In this document: positions 34,732-41,960 of the stretch, piece by piece | Numbering within the stretch: the stretch's first letter is position 1 | How the letters are laid out: every line of letters starts with the position of its first letter | Source of the DNA: Methylocystis silviterrae | GTDB taxonomy: Bacteria > Pseudomonadota > Alphaproteobacteria > Rhizobiales > Beijerinckiaceae | Length of the DNA stretch: 41,960 nt | Assembly (NCBI RefSeq): GCF_013350005.1 | Contig: NZ_JABVWW010000022.1 | Span: 1-41,960, forward strand | Direction of reading: 5' to 3' | The notes under the pieces: generated by a model | What the model saw: the letters and a program-made list of their open reading frames with translations, nothing else | What the model was told of the DNA's origin: nothing | The model's database searches: none | Position numbers and translations under genes: made by a program

Positions 34732-36690
34732 TCAGTCGCGACGCCTGAAGACGGCGACGCCGCAAGGTTCGAGAAGACACGAGCCGATCAGGAGAGTCTC
34801 TTCGCCGACCAGCGCCGAAATATCCGTCGTCGTCGCGCCGTAATTGAAAATGTAGCGCATCGCCCCATTGTCGCGGACGCGGATATCTTCCGGAAGATCG
34901 AGCGTCGATATGCCAGCGACAACGAAAACCCGTCTCAGCACGCTCTTCAGCAATTCTTCGTCGGGCCAACCGGCGAGATAAAAGACGTTGTCGGATCGCG
35001 CGAGCGCCGTTTCGCCGTCTTCCGATGTGAATTCGGGCGCGACGCTCTCGCCGAGAGCCAAGAATTCGCGCCACCGCACGAAAGCGCCTTGTCCGGAGAG
35101 CGTAATTCGTGCGCCTGGCCGAAGGCTTTCGACGCGTCTGACGCGAATGTCGATCACGCCTCGCAAAACTCCGGGAGGCAGTTCCGCAGGTATTTGAAAA
35201 TCAGCCGTCTTCGATCCGGCGCGGGGACCGAGAAGGATGGTCGCGTCGCTTTTCGCCAGCGCCTCTGCGAAGTCGTCAGACGGCGCAAAAAGCGCGGAAG
35301 CGATGATCAGCCTTCGATCAGCGATCGCCGCCGCGGTCGGCGGTATGACGTCGATGGAGAGCCCCGCGCGCCGCAGCGCCCGATAGAAGCCCAAGACGAG
35401 ATCGAAATAGGAGAAGTTCTGGCCTTGCGGCTCGATGCGCCACGCCCAGGCGCTTTCATAATCGAAGATCAGCGCCACTGGCGCGCGCGCTGTTTCGACA
35501 TGCGCGTTGAGAGCGTCGAGTTCCTTCGAAATGTGCGCGACGACATCATAGGCTTCATTCGGCGCGGCGTTTGGCAGGAGCAGCCCCTCGTGCATCTGTT
35601 CTTGCGCGAAAGGCGCCTGCCGCCAGCGAAAATAACTCACCGCCTCGGCGCCGGCGGCGAAGGCTTCGAAGGTCCAGAGCCGCACGGCGCCTTTCGCGGG
35701 GGCCGGATTCCACGGCGCCCAATTCACCGGCCCCGGCTGCTGCTCCATCACCTGCCATCGGCCGCGCCCGCACGCGCGGTAGAGATCGTGATGAAAGGCC
35801 TGAAAGTCAGGATCGCCCACGCGCATGTAGCGCAGCTTGAAATCATCGTCGTGAGAGGAGCGTTCGAGAAAGCCGAGCGGATAGCTGTCCCACGCGGCGA
35901 TATCGAGATCATCCGACAGCGCATAGTGATCAAAGTCGACGAACGCGCCCATGAAATTATGAAGGATCGTCGCGTCCGGCGCATGACGGCGGATGATCTG
36001 CGCTTGGCGTCGATTGAAGGCGACGACCTGATCGGATGAGAAGCGCTGAAAATCCATCAGATGCGACGGATTGGCTTCGGTGACGGTCAGGTTCGGCAGC
36101 TCAATCGCGTCGAAACTTCGATATTCCATCGACCAGAAGACATTGCCCCAGGCTTCGTTCAGCGTTTCGATCGAGCGATATTTGGCCTCGCACCATCGCC
36201 GAAACGCCTGCAGCGCGGCTGGCGAATAGCTCAGCACAGTGTCGTGGCAGCCATATTCATTGTCGGTCTGCCACGCCGCTACGGCGGGATGGCCGCCGAA
36301 AGCCCGCGCCAGATGCTCGACGATGCGCTCGCATTCTTGAGCGTAGCCTTCGTGGCTGAAACAATAATGGCGGCGCGAGCCGAATTTGCGCGGCCGCCCA
36401 TCGGCGTCGAGCGCCGCCATCTCCGGCATCTTATCGACGAGCCATTTGGGCGGCGTCGCCGTCGGCGTGCCAAGCACGACCTTGAGGCCGGCGCGATCCA
36501 GCGCCTCGATGGCGCGGCTCAGCCATTCGAAACGATAAGCGCCATCGCTCGGCTCCAGCCGCGACCAGGCGAATTCGCCAATCCGCACAAAGGAGAGACC
36601 TATCTCCTTCATCATGGCCGCGTCCTCGCTCCAGCGTGACTGAGGCCAATGTTCAGGATAGTAGCAAACGCCAAGGCGTTGACGTGTCAT
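34732..36690 (-). CDS. GH42 family beta-galactosidase
   Basis: 652 residues from the ATG at 36690 (MTRQRLGVCYYPEHWP, the GH42 start); the frame is open upstream but without homology. Hydrolyses terminal beta-galactosides. The TIM barrel has WQTDNEYGCHDT with the acid/base Glu, and VMEQQPGPVNWAP with the nucleophile Glu; the C-terminal trimerisation and small beta domains follow. No signal peptide is visible, so it acts in the cytoplasm. It is divergent from galK; no strong ribosome-binding site is seen. The product galactose would feed galK-galT. Confidence 0.92.
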   Translation of the reverse strand: MTRQRLGVCYYPEHWPQSRWSEDAAMMKEIGLSFVRIGEFAWSRLEPSDGAYRFEWLSRAIEALDRAGLKVVLGTPTATPPKWLVDKMPEMAALDADGRPRKFGSRRHYCFSHEGYAQECERIVEHLARAFGGHPAVAAWQTDNEYGCHDTVLSYSPAALQAFRRWCEAKYRSIETLNEAWGNVFWSMEYRSFDAIELPNLTVTEANPSHLMDFQRFSSDQVVAFNRRQAQIIRRHAPDATILHNFMGAFVDFDHYALSDDLDIAAWDSYPLGFLERSSHDDDFKLRYMRVGDPDFQAFHHDLYRACGRGRWQVMEQQPGPVNWAPWNPAPAKGAVRLWTFEAFAAGAEAVSYFRWRQAPFAQEQMHEGLLLPNAAPNEAYDVVAHISKELDALNAHVETARAPVALIFDYESAWAWRIEPQGQNFSYFDLVLGFYRALRRAGLSIDVIPPTAAAIADRRLIIASALFAPSDDFAEALAKSDATILLGPRAGSKTADFQIPAELPPGVLRGVIDIRVRRVESLRPGARITLSGQGAFVRWREFLALGESVAPEFTSEDGETALARSDNVFYLAGWPDEELLKSVLRRVFVVAGISTLDLPEDIRVRDNGAMRYIFNYGATTTDISALVGEETLLIGSCLLEPCGVAVFRRRD

Positions 36691-36773
36691 GCGCGGACTA
36701 TCATTTGATCCCCTACCGCCGATCCGATGCGGCGTCGCCTTGACGATTTGATGACAATGGGATTGTGGCCGGA

Positions 36774-37937
36774 ATGGAGTCGAGGATCGAGCGAGATCTG
36801 GTTGCCGCCTTCCGCCGCAGTTTCGAGCGTGAGCCACGCCTCTTTCGGGCGCCGGGCCGCATCAATCTCATTGGCGAGCATACCGATTACAATGACGGCT
36901 TCGTCATGCCGGCGGCGCTTGATCTCTCGATCTGGGCCGCCATTGCGCCGCGCTCCGACCGCCGTTTGCGGATAGGCTCGCTTGTCATGAATGAAGTCGT
37001 CGAATTCGACCTCGACGACGCGAACGCACAGCCGCGCGGCGATTGGACCGATTATGTGCGCGGCGTCGCGATCTTTCTCCAACGCGCCGGTTACAAGCTG
37101 AGCGGCGCGGATCTCATCCTCGACGGAAATCTGCCCATTGGCGCGGGACTTTCGGCCTCGGCGGCGTTTGAAGTCGCCGCGGGCTTCGCGCTTTTGACGA
37201 TTTCCGGCTGCGAGGTCGACAGAGTCGAACTCGCCAAAATCTGTCAACGCGCCGAAAATCAGTTCGTTGGCGTTCGCTGCGGCATTATGGACCAGTATAT
37301 ATCGTGCTGCGCCGTCGCTGGGAGCGCCCTGCTGCTCGACTGCCGCAGTCTCGTTTCGCGGAAGGTCGCGATAGATCCGAATGCGCGTCTTGTCCTTTGC
37401 GACACGATGGTGCGCCACCAGCTCGCGAGCGATGAATATAATTTGCGTCGCGCGGACTGCGAGCGCGCGGTCGCGATTCTCTCGACGCGGATCGATGGAA
37501 TTGCGGCGTTGCGGGACGTGACATTCGCCCAATTGATGCGACACGCCGATGCGATGCCCGAACTCGTCTTTCGCCGCGCGAGTCACGTCGTTGGCGAGAT
37601 CGACCGGACGTTGCGCGCCGCTGCGGCGCTGGACGCGGGGGACCTTAAGGAATGCGGCCGTCTCATGTATCTTTCGCATGAAAGTCTGCGCGACGATTAT
37701 CAGGTAAGCTGCGCCGAGCTTGATCTCATGGTCGATATCGCCCGCAGCCTTCCGGGAGTCTATGGCGCTCGGATGATGGGCGGCGGATTTGGCGGCTGCA
37801 CCATCAATCTTGTGAAAGCGAGCCGCGCGGAAGCCTTCGCGCAGGCGATGGCTGACAGATATCGCACAGCGACTGGCGTTACGCCGCCCATCCTCACCTG
37901 CGTGCCTGGTCCTGGCGCGGGCCCTGTCGGCGATTAG
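36774..37937 (+). CDS. galK: Galactokinase
   Basis: 387 residues from the ATG at 36774; a GTG at 36765 would add three residues. Phosphorylates galactose with ATP to galactose-1-phosphate (Leloir pathway). The galactokinase signature GRINLIGEHTDYN, the ATP loop LPIGAGLSASAAFEV, CGIMDQY with the catalytic Asp, and the C-terminal GGGFGGCTINLV are all present. galT follows after nine bases. Confidence 0.94.
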   Translation: MESRIERDLVAAFRRSFEREPRLFRAPGRINLIGEHTDYNDGFVMPAALDLSIWAAIAPRSDRRLRIGSLVMNEVVEFDLDDANAQPRGDWTDYVRGVAIFLQRAGYKLSGADLILDGNLPIGAGLSASAAFEVAAGFALLTISGCEVDRVELAKICQRAENQFVGVRCGIMDQYISCCAVAGSALLLDCRSLVSRKVAIDPNARLVLCDTMVRHQLASDEYNLRRADCERAVAILSTRIDGIAALRDVTFAQLMRHADAMPELVFRRASHVVGEIDRTLRAAAALDAGDLKECGRLMYLSHESLRDDYQVSCAELDLMVDIARSLPGVYGARMMGGGFGGCTINLVKASRAEAFAQAMADRYRTATGVTPPILTCVPGPGAGPVGD

Positions 37938-37946
37938 GAGCGGCTC

Positions 37947-38996
37947 GTGTCCCTGCTGAACAGCGCTTCGCATCGCCGACTCAATCAGCTCACGGGCGAG
38001 TGGGTGCTCGTCTCGCCGCATCGGACCAGTCGTCCATGGCAAGGCCAGGTGGAAAAGACCCACGATCCCGATCGACCTCGATACGATCCGACCTGCTATC
38101 TGTGCCCGGGAAATGCGCGGGCGAATGGCGGGCGAAATCCCAACTATGAAGGCGTTTTCGCCTTCGACAATGACTTCGCGGCGCTCACGCCGCAGGCGTC
38201 AGCGGAGGAGATCGTTCAAGACGGACTGCTTGTCGCGCAAAGCGAGCCCGGCCGATGCCGCGTGCTGTGCTTCTCGCCGCGCCACGATCTGACTTTATCG
38301 CGCATGACCGTTCCCGAGATCGTTCCCGTCATTGACGCATGGCGGGAGGAAACCATTAGTCTGGGCGAACTCGACGCGATCAACTATGTGCAGATTTTCG
38401 AAAATCGCGGCGCGGCGATGGGCGCGAGCAATCCGCATCCGCACTGCCAGATCTGGGCGACGCACAGCATTCCGAACGAAGCCGCGAAGGAATCGGAGCG
38501 CCAACGTGCATATCAGAAGCAGAACGGCTCCTGTCTGCTATGCGACTATCTCGCGCTCGAGCAAAGCCTCGGCGAGCGAATCGTTTGCGGCAACGATCAT
38601 TTCGTTGCGCTTGTGCCGTTCTGGGCGATTTGGCCGTTTGAAACCATGGTGCTGGCCACAAGGCATATCGGCTCTTTTGACGATCTTACCGGAGACGAGG
38701 TTGAGGCGCTCGCCGAGATCCTTCAACGCCTGACGATTCGCTACGACAATCTGTTTGAAACCGACTTTCCCTACTCGATGGGATTTCACCAGCGCCCGAC
38801 GGACGGCGCGCCACACGCCAACTGGCATTTTCACGCGCATTTCTATCCGCCGCTGCTGCGTTCGGCGAGCGTGCGGAAATTCATGGTGGGCTTCGAGATG
38901 CTGGGCGAACCGCAACGCGACATCACGCCGGAAACGGCGGCGGCGCGTCTGCGAGAGGTTTCCGAAACGCATTATCTCGACAAGCCCACACGATAA
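37947..38996 (+). CDS. galT: Galactose-1-phosphate uridylyltransferase
   Basis: 349 residues from a GTG at 37947 with TAGGAG upstream. Exchanges UMP between UDP-glucose and galactose-1-phosphate. The active-site H164-P-H166 is in [10 protein letters not shown], and the zinc-ligand pair Cys50/Cys53 is in CYLCPGN. The C-terminal histidine cluster [13 protein letters not shown] is intact. Co-transcribed with galK; the CoA-transferase genes begin 15 bases further. No galE is in the window. Confidence 0.95.
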   Translation: MSLLNSASHRRLNQLTGEWVLVSPHRTSRPWQGQVEKTHDPDRPRYDPTCYLCPGNARANGGRNPNYEGVFAFDNDFAALTPQASAEEIVQDGLLVAQSEPGRCRVLCFSPRHDLTLSRMTVPEIVPVIDAWREETISLGELDAINYVQIFENRGAAMGASNPHPHCQIWATHSIPNEAAKESERQRAYQKQNGSCLLCDYLALEQSLGERIVCGNDHFVALVPFWAIWPFETMVLATRHIGSFDDLTGDEVEALAEILQRLTIRYDNLFETDFPYSMGFHQRPTDGAPHANWHFHAHFYPPLLRSASVRKFMVGFEMLGEPQRDITPETAAARLREVSETHYLDKPTR

Positions 38997-39011
38997 GCGG
39001 GATTCAGCGAG

Positions 39012-39668
39012 ATGAGGAAAAGCGCGATCGCCGTCGAAGCCGCAGCGCAGCTCGTTCCCGACGGAGCGCGCGTCATGATCGGCGGATTTTTGGGCGTCGG
39101 GTCGCCTGAGCGGTTGATCGACGCGCTCGTCGCGCGTGGCGCGCGCGCATTGACGATCATCGGCAACGACACAGCCTATCCGACGGTCGGCGTCGGCAGG
39201 CTGATCGAAGCGGGATGCGTTGCGCGCGTGGAGGTCTCGCATATCGGCACCAATCCGACCACGCAGCGATTGATGAGCGCCGGCGCGATCGACGTGGAGC
39301 TCATACCGCAAGGCACGCTCGCCGAACGCATTCGCGCCGCGGGCAGCGGGCTGGGCGGCGTCCTGACGCCGACCGGCGTGGGAACGGTCGTCGCGCAGGA
39401 CAAGCAGGTCATCGAGATTGACGGCGCGAGCTTTCTCATCGAGAAGCCGCTGCGGGCGGATTTCGCCCTGCTGCGCGCGCATGAGGCCGACTATTACGGC
39501 AATCTGACCTATCGTCTGACGGCCGCAAATTTCAACCCGGTCATGGCCTTCGCCGCGGACTGCGTCATCGTCGAACCCGACGAGATCGTCCCGGTTGGAG
39601 TCATTCCGCCCGACGCGGTGCGCACCCCGGGCGTGCTCGTCACGCACATCGTGGGCAGGGCGCGCTGA
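39012..39668 (+). CDS. 3-oxoacid CoA-transferase subunit A
   Basis: 218 residues. With subunit B it moves CoA between acyl groups, such as succinyl- or acetyl-CoA and acetoacetate. DGARVMIGGFLGVGSPERLIDAL, and TPTGVGTVVAQDK are family blocks of the AtoD/ScoA type. It follows galT by 15 bp and its TGA overlaps the B subunit ATG by one base. The exact substrate cannot be told; a role in acetoacetate/PHB metabolism is plausible. Confidence 0.9.
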   Translation: MRKSAIAVEAAAQLVPDGARVMIGGFLGVGSPERLIDALVARGARALTIIGNDTAYPTVGVGRLIEAGCVARVEVSHIGTNPTTQRLMSAGAIDVELIPQGTLAERIRAAGSGLGGVLTPTGVGTVVAQDKQVIEIDGASFLIEKPLRADFALLRAHEADYYGNLTYRLTAANFNPVMAFAADCVIVEPDEIVPVGVIPPDAVRTPGVLVTHIVGRAR

Positions 39669-40327
39669 TGGACGCTAAGGAAATCATCGCGCGCCGCGTC
39701 GCCCTGGAGCTGCGCGACGGCATGCTCGTCAATCTCGGAATCGGCCTGCCGACTCTCGTGGCGCGTTTCATCCCAAAGGGGATGTCCGTCGCCATGCAGA
39801 GTGAAAATGGCCTTATCGGATTCAGCGCGCCGCCGCCGGATGGAATGGAGAATCGCGATCTCATCGATGCAGGCGGCGGCTTCATCGCGGCGCTGCCGGG
39901 CGCCGCGAGTTTCGACAGCGCGACGAGCTTCGCGCTGATTCGAGGTGGCCATGTCGACATGGCGGTGCTTGGCGCGTTGCAGATCGACGCCGCGGGTCAT
40001 CTCGCCAGCTGGATGATTCCGGGAAAGTTTACGCCGGGGATGGGCGGCGCCATGGACCTCGTCGCGGGCGCCAAGCGCGTCATCATAGCGATGCAGCACG
40101 TCGCCAAGGGCGAGCCGAAGATGGTCGAATCTCTGACCTTACCACCGACGGCGACGCGGCGCGTCAGCCTGATCGTGACGGAGCTTGCCGTCATTGAGCC
40201 GACCGATGAGGGGCTGGCGCTACGCGAACGCGCGCCCGGCGTCAGCGTCGCGGATATCGTCGCCTCTACTGGCGCGCGGCTGATCGTGCCGGAAGTTACG
40301 CCTGAGATGCCTCTCTGTCGCGATTAG
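39668..40327 (+). CDS. 3-oxoacid CoA-transferase subunit B
   Basis: 219 residues. The catalytic Glu46 that forms the acyl anhydride and CoA thioester is in the SENG motif (QSENGLIGFS), as in AtoA/ScoB. LVNLGIGLPTLVARF and GKFTPGMGGAMDLV are also typical. Translation is coupled to subunit A by a one-base TGATG overlap. The unit ends here, before a pair of small palindromes. Confidence 0.91.
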   Translation: MDAKEIIARRVALELRDGMLVNLGIGLPTLVARFIPKGMSVAMQSENGLIGFSAPPPDGMENRDLIDAGGGFIAALPGAASFDSATSFALIRGGHVDMAVLGALQIDAAGHLASWMIPGKFTPGMGGAMDLVAGAKRVIIAMQHVAKGEPKMVESLTLPPTATRRVSLIVTELAVIEPTDEGLALRERAPGVSVADIVASTGARLIVPEVTPEMPLCRD

Positions 40328-40336
40328 CAGGCAGGC

Positions 40337-40375
40337 GTCGATACTTGATATCGACCACGCTCGATACAGGTATCG
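40337..40375. repeat. Two adjacent dyads sharing CGATA
   Basis: GTCGATA-CTTGA-TATCGAC (40337-40355) and CGATAC-AG-GTATCG (40362-40375) follow the CoA-transferase stop by 9 bp. There is no T-tract. They could end the upstream transcript or bind a protein upstream of the next gene. Confidence 0.5.
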
Positions 40376-40433
40376 CTCTGGCCGCGTAGCGCACTTTGCG
40401 CAGCGGTCGTTAGCCTAAACGAAAGAGCAACCG

Positions 40434-40661
40434 ATGAGTAAGCTGTTGATCTTTTCTCTTTCCGCCTTCATTGGCCTCGCCGCGTTCAATCCCGCGACAG
40501 CCCGGACGATGGACAAGCAGCGCACGGCCTGCGAGCGTGATTCCCACAAGTTCTGCGCGGCGGAAGAGCCCAATGCGATCGCCGTCGAAAAGTGCCTGCG
40601 CGCGCATATGAACGAGCTTTCAAGCGCGTGCAAACGCCAGTTCAAGGCAAAGCGCCGCTGA
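40434..40661 (+). CDS. Small secreted cysteine-repeat protein
   Basis: 75 residues: a signal peptide (1-24) and a 50-residue basic mature domain. Cys33, Cys41, Cys54 and Cys66 have the spacing of the cysteine-rich repeat best known from Golgi apparatus protein 1 (CERDSHKFCAAEE, EKCLRAHMNELSSACK). Two disulphides in the periplasm are likely. The function is unknown; one-repeat versions occur in alphaproteobacteria. Confidence 0.75.
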   Translation: MSKLLIFSLSAFIGLAAFNPATARTMDKQRTACERDSHKFCAAEEPNAIAVEKCLRAHMNELSSACKRQFKAKRR

Positions 40662-40777
40662 TTCAGCGCGTCGCTTGAGGAATGCCGGCGCCGGCCGCGC
40701 ATTCCGCCAAGGGTCGGGCGCCGTGAGGGTGCGCAGCTTCATTGCAGCGCCTTCGCAGGCCCACTAAACTGCCGGCC

Positions 40778-41620
40778 ATGAATCGGCTGTCGAAAAGCGC
40801 CAAGGCGTGGGGCGCGTTGCTTGCCGCCAGCGCGCTGGCGTTGTGCGCTTGCGCCGTATCGGCGCGCGCCGCGCCCTGCGGATCGTCGGCGTCCGGTTTT
40901 AGCCAATGGCTCGAGGAGATGAAACGCGACGTCGCGGCGGAAGGCGTTTCGCAACGGACGCTCGACGCTGCGCTGACTGGCGTCGCCTATGATCACGCGG
41001 TGATTGGCCGCGACCGCGGACAGCGGATTTTTCACCAAAGTTTCGAGAAGTTTTCGAGTCGCCTGGTGACGCCCGCGCGCTTGAGCAAGGCGCGGGCGCT
41101 GCTTCAGCGGCACGCGGCCCTGCTCGCACAGATCGAGGCGCGCTATGGCGTTCCCGGAGCGGTGCTCGTGGCGATCTGGGGACTGGAAACGGGCTTTGGC
41201 GCCGACAATGGGCGCTTCAGGACGATGCAGGCGTTAGCGACGCTCGCCTATGACTGCAGGCGCTCCGCGCAGTTTCATGAAGAGCTGAAGCACGCGCTGA
41301 GAATCGTCGAGCGCGGCGATATGTCCCCGGCGCAGATGCGCGGCGACTGGGCTGGAGAAATCGGCCAGACGCAATTCATGCCTTCCTCCTATCTGAAATA
41401 TGGCGTCGATTTCGACGGCGACGGCAGACGCGATCTCATACGATCCACGGCGGACGCGCTCGCGTCGACGGCGAATTTCCTCAAGGGCAAAGGCTGGCGC
41501 TCTGGCGCGGGCTGGAATGAAGGCGAGCCGAACTTCGCGATTCTGCTCGAGTGGAATCAGGCGCGCGTTTACGTAAAAACGATCGCCCTGCTGGCGACGA
41601 AGCTCACGGGCGCGCAGTGA
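40778..41620 (+). CDS. MltB-type lytic murein transglycosylase
   Basis: 280 residues from the ATG at 40778; an in-frame TTG at 40742 is less likely. Signal peptide about 1-32. Cleaves peptidoglycan to 1,6-anhydro products in the periplasm. The catalytic Glu137 is in IWGLETGFG, and GEIGQTQFMPSSYLKYGVDFDGDG with DALASTANFL is the MltB/SLT_2 signature. No peptidoglycan-binding domain is attached, so it is the short form. LCAC in the signal region is a poor lipobox, so a soluble form is more likely than a lipoprotein. Confidence 0.93.
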   Translation: MNRLSKSAKAWGALLAASALALCACAVSARAAPCGSSASGFSQWLEEMKRDVAAEGVSQRTLDAALTGVAYDHAVIGRDRGQRIFHQSFEKFSSRLVTPARLSKARALLQRHAALLAQIEARYGVPGAVLVAIWGLETGFGADNGRFRTMQALATLAYDCRRSAQFHEELKHALRIVERGDMSPAQMRGDWAGEIGQTQFMPSSYLKYGVDFDGDGRRDLIRSTADALASTANFLKGKGWRSGAGWNEGEPNFAILLEWNQARVYVKTIALLATKLTGAQ

Positions 41621-41709
41621 GAGGCGTCGCGCTGTTCAGGCGCATCTCGAACGATCGCTGAACGATCCGCTATCGTAAATTTTAGCAAATTCTTCGTTGA
41701 AAAAGTTCG

Positions 41710-41737
41710 TTGTTCTAAATTTCGACTAGGCTATAAG
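41710..41737 (+). promoter_or_regulatory. Candidate promoter for the last gene
   Basis: TTGTTC (41710-41715) and TATAAG (41732-41737) with a 16-bp spacer, in an AT-rich stretch unusual for this window, 39 bp upstream of the ATG at 41776. Confidence 0.4.
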
Positions 41738-41775
41738 GCTCACGGTTCCGCCGCCTCACCAGCGCAGGTTTTGCC

Positions 41776-41960
41776 ATGCCTTACGCCTCAGTCTCGAAAT
41801 TTCGCCGCGGCATATTCCTGCTTGCGCTTTGTGCGGGCGCGTTCGGCGTTTCGCTCTCCGCGCCGCAGAATATCTCTCTGGCCAGCTGGACGCCTCCAAA
41901 AACCTCTGGCCAAATCGGGGTTGAGTTGATTCACTTGGTCATGTCGCAAGGGGATCGCGG
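41776..41960 (+). CDS. Unidentified exported protein, N-terminal fragment
   Basis: Open to the window edge (61 complete codons). A basic start (SKFRRG) and a hydrophobic run (IFLLALCAGAFGVSLSA) form a signal peptide, followed by a neutral region. No family is recognisable from what is visible. An AT-rich candidate promoter precedes it. Confidence 0.6.
   Translation, partial: MPYASVSKFRRGIFLLALCAGAFGVSLSAPQNISLASWTPPKTSGQIGVELIHLVMSQGDR

Noticed and set aside
34690-36039. Plus-strand open frame of 449 codons opposite the galactosidase gene
   Set aside because: Overlaps the end of the MgtE gene and the body of GH42; no domain and no binding site.
36691-36773. Divergent promoter between the galactosidase gene and galK (TTGACG at 36740)
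   Set aside because: No acceptable -10 at the right distance before either start codon; not strong enough to list.

Overview
The window reads as one contiguous chromosomal segment of a GC-rich alphaproteobacterium, most likely of the order Hyphomicrobiales (Rhizobiales). Support comes from the fused S10-spc-alpha ribosomal gene order starting right after tuf, the short-LID adenylate kinase, an imuA-imuB-dnaE2 cassette with a GTTC-N7-GTTC SOS box of the alphaproteobacterial type, and several large palindromic intergenic repeats of the kind common in this order. A Methylocystis/Beijerinckia-type genome is plausible by general resemblance, but no methanotrophy or nitrogen-fixation gene lies in the window, so the genus is inference only. 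No tRNA, rRNA, CRISPR array, insertion sequence or phage gene was seen.

Region 1 (1-14887) is the ribosomal protein superoperon on the plus strand: the 3' end of tuf, then rpsJ-rplC-rplD-rplW-rplB-rpsS-rplV-rpsC-rplP-rpmC-rpsQ-rplN-rplX-rplE-rpsN-rpsH-rplF-rplR-rpsE-rpmD-rplO-secY-adk-rpsM-rpsK-rpoA-rplQ. It supplies most of the ribosome plus the Sec channel, adenylate kinase and the RNA polymerase alpha subunit. Four wider gaps (before rpsE, secY, rpsM and rplQ) hold hairpins or palindromes that probably tune expression. L5 carries an unusual N-terminal Lys/Ala/Pro tail of about 55 residues.

Region 2 (15150-18822, plus) is an envelope and stress set: a DegP/HtrA protease, CutA, SppA, IHF beta and a LapA-domain membrane protein. 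Region 3 (19036-24681, minus) is the SOS mutagenesis cassette imuA-imuB-dnaE2 with its own LexA-controlled promoter. Region 4 (24953-28094, minus) pairs an exported di-haem cytochrome resembling the RoxA rubber-oxygenase group with an exported catalase-like haem protein, behind an operator-like triple half-site and a coupled 63-codon frame.

Region 5 (28447-34705) is the most unusual part. A Ca2+-ATPase-like P-type pump with a degenerate metal-binding-like N-terminus overlaps a strongly divergent S-adenosylmethionine synthetase paralogue whose active-site aspartates are largely replaced. Facing it are two small membrane proteins (HMA-like and DUF5132-like) and, divergently, an MgtE-type transporter without the usual N domain. 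Together they look like an ion-homeostasis island with an unexplained enzyme.

Region 6 (34732-40327) is a GH42 beta-galactosidase divergent from galK-galT, followed closely by both subunits of a 3-oxoacid CoA-transferase. Region 7 (40434-41960) has a small secreted cysteine-repeat protein, an MltB-type lytic transglycosylase and the start of an unidentified exported protein cut by the window edge.
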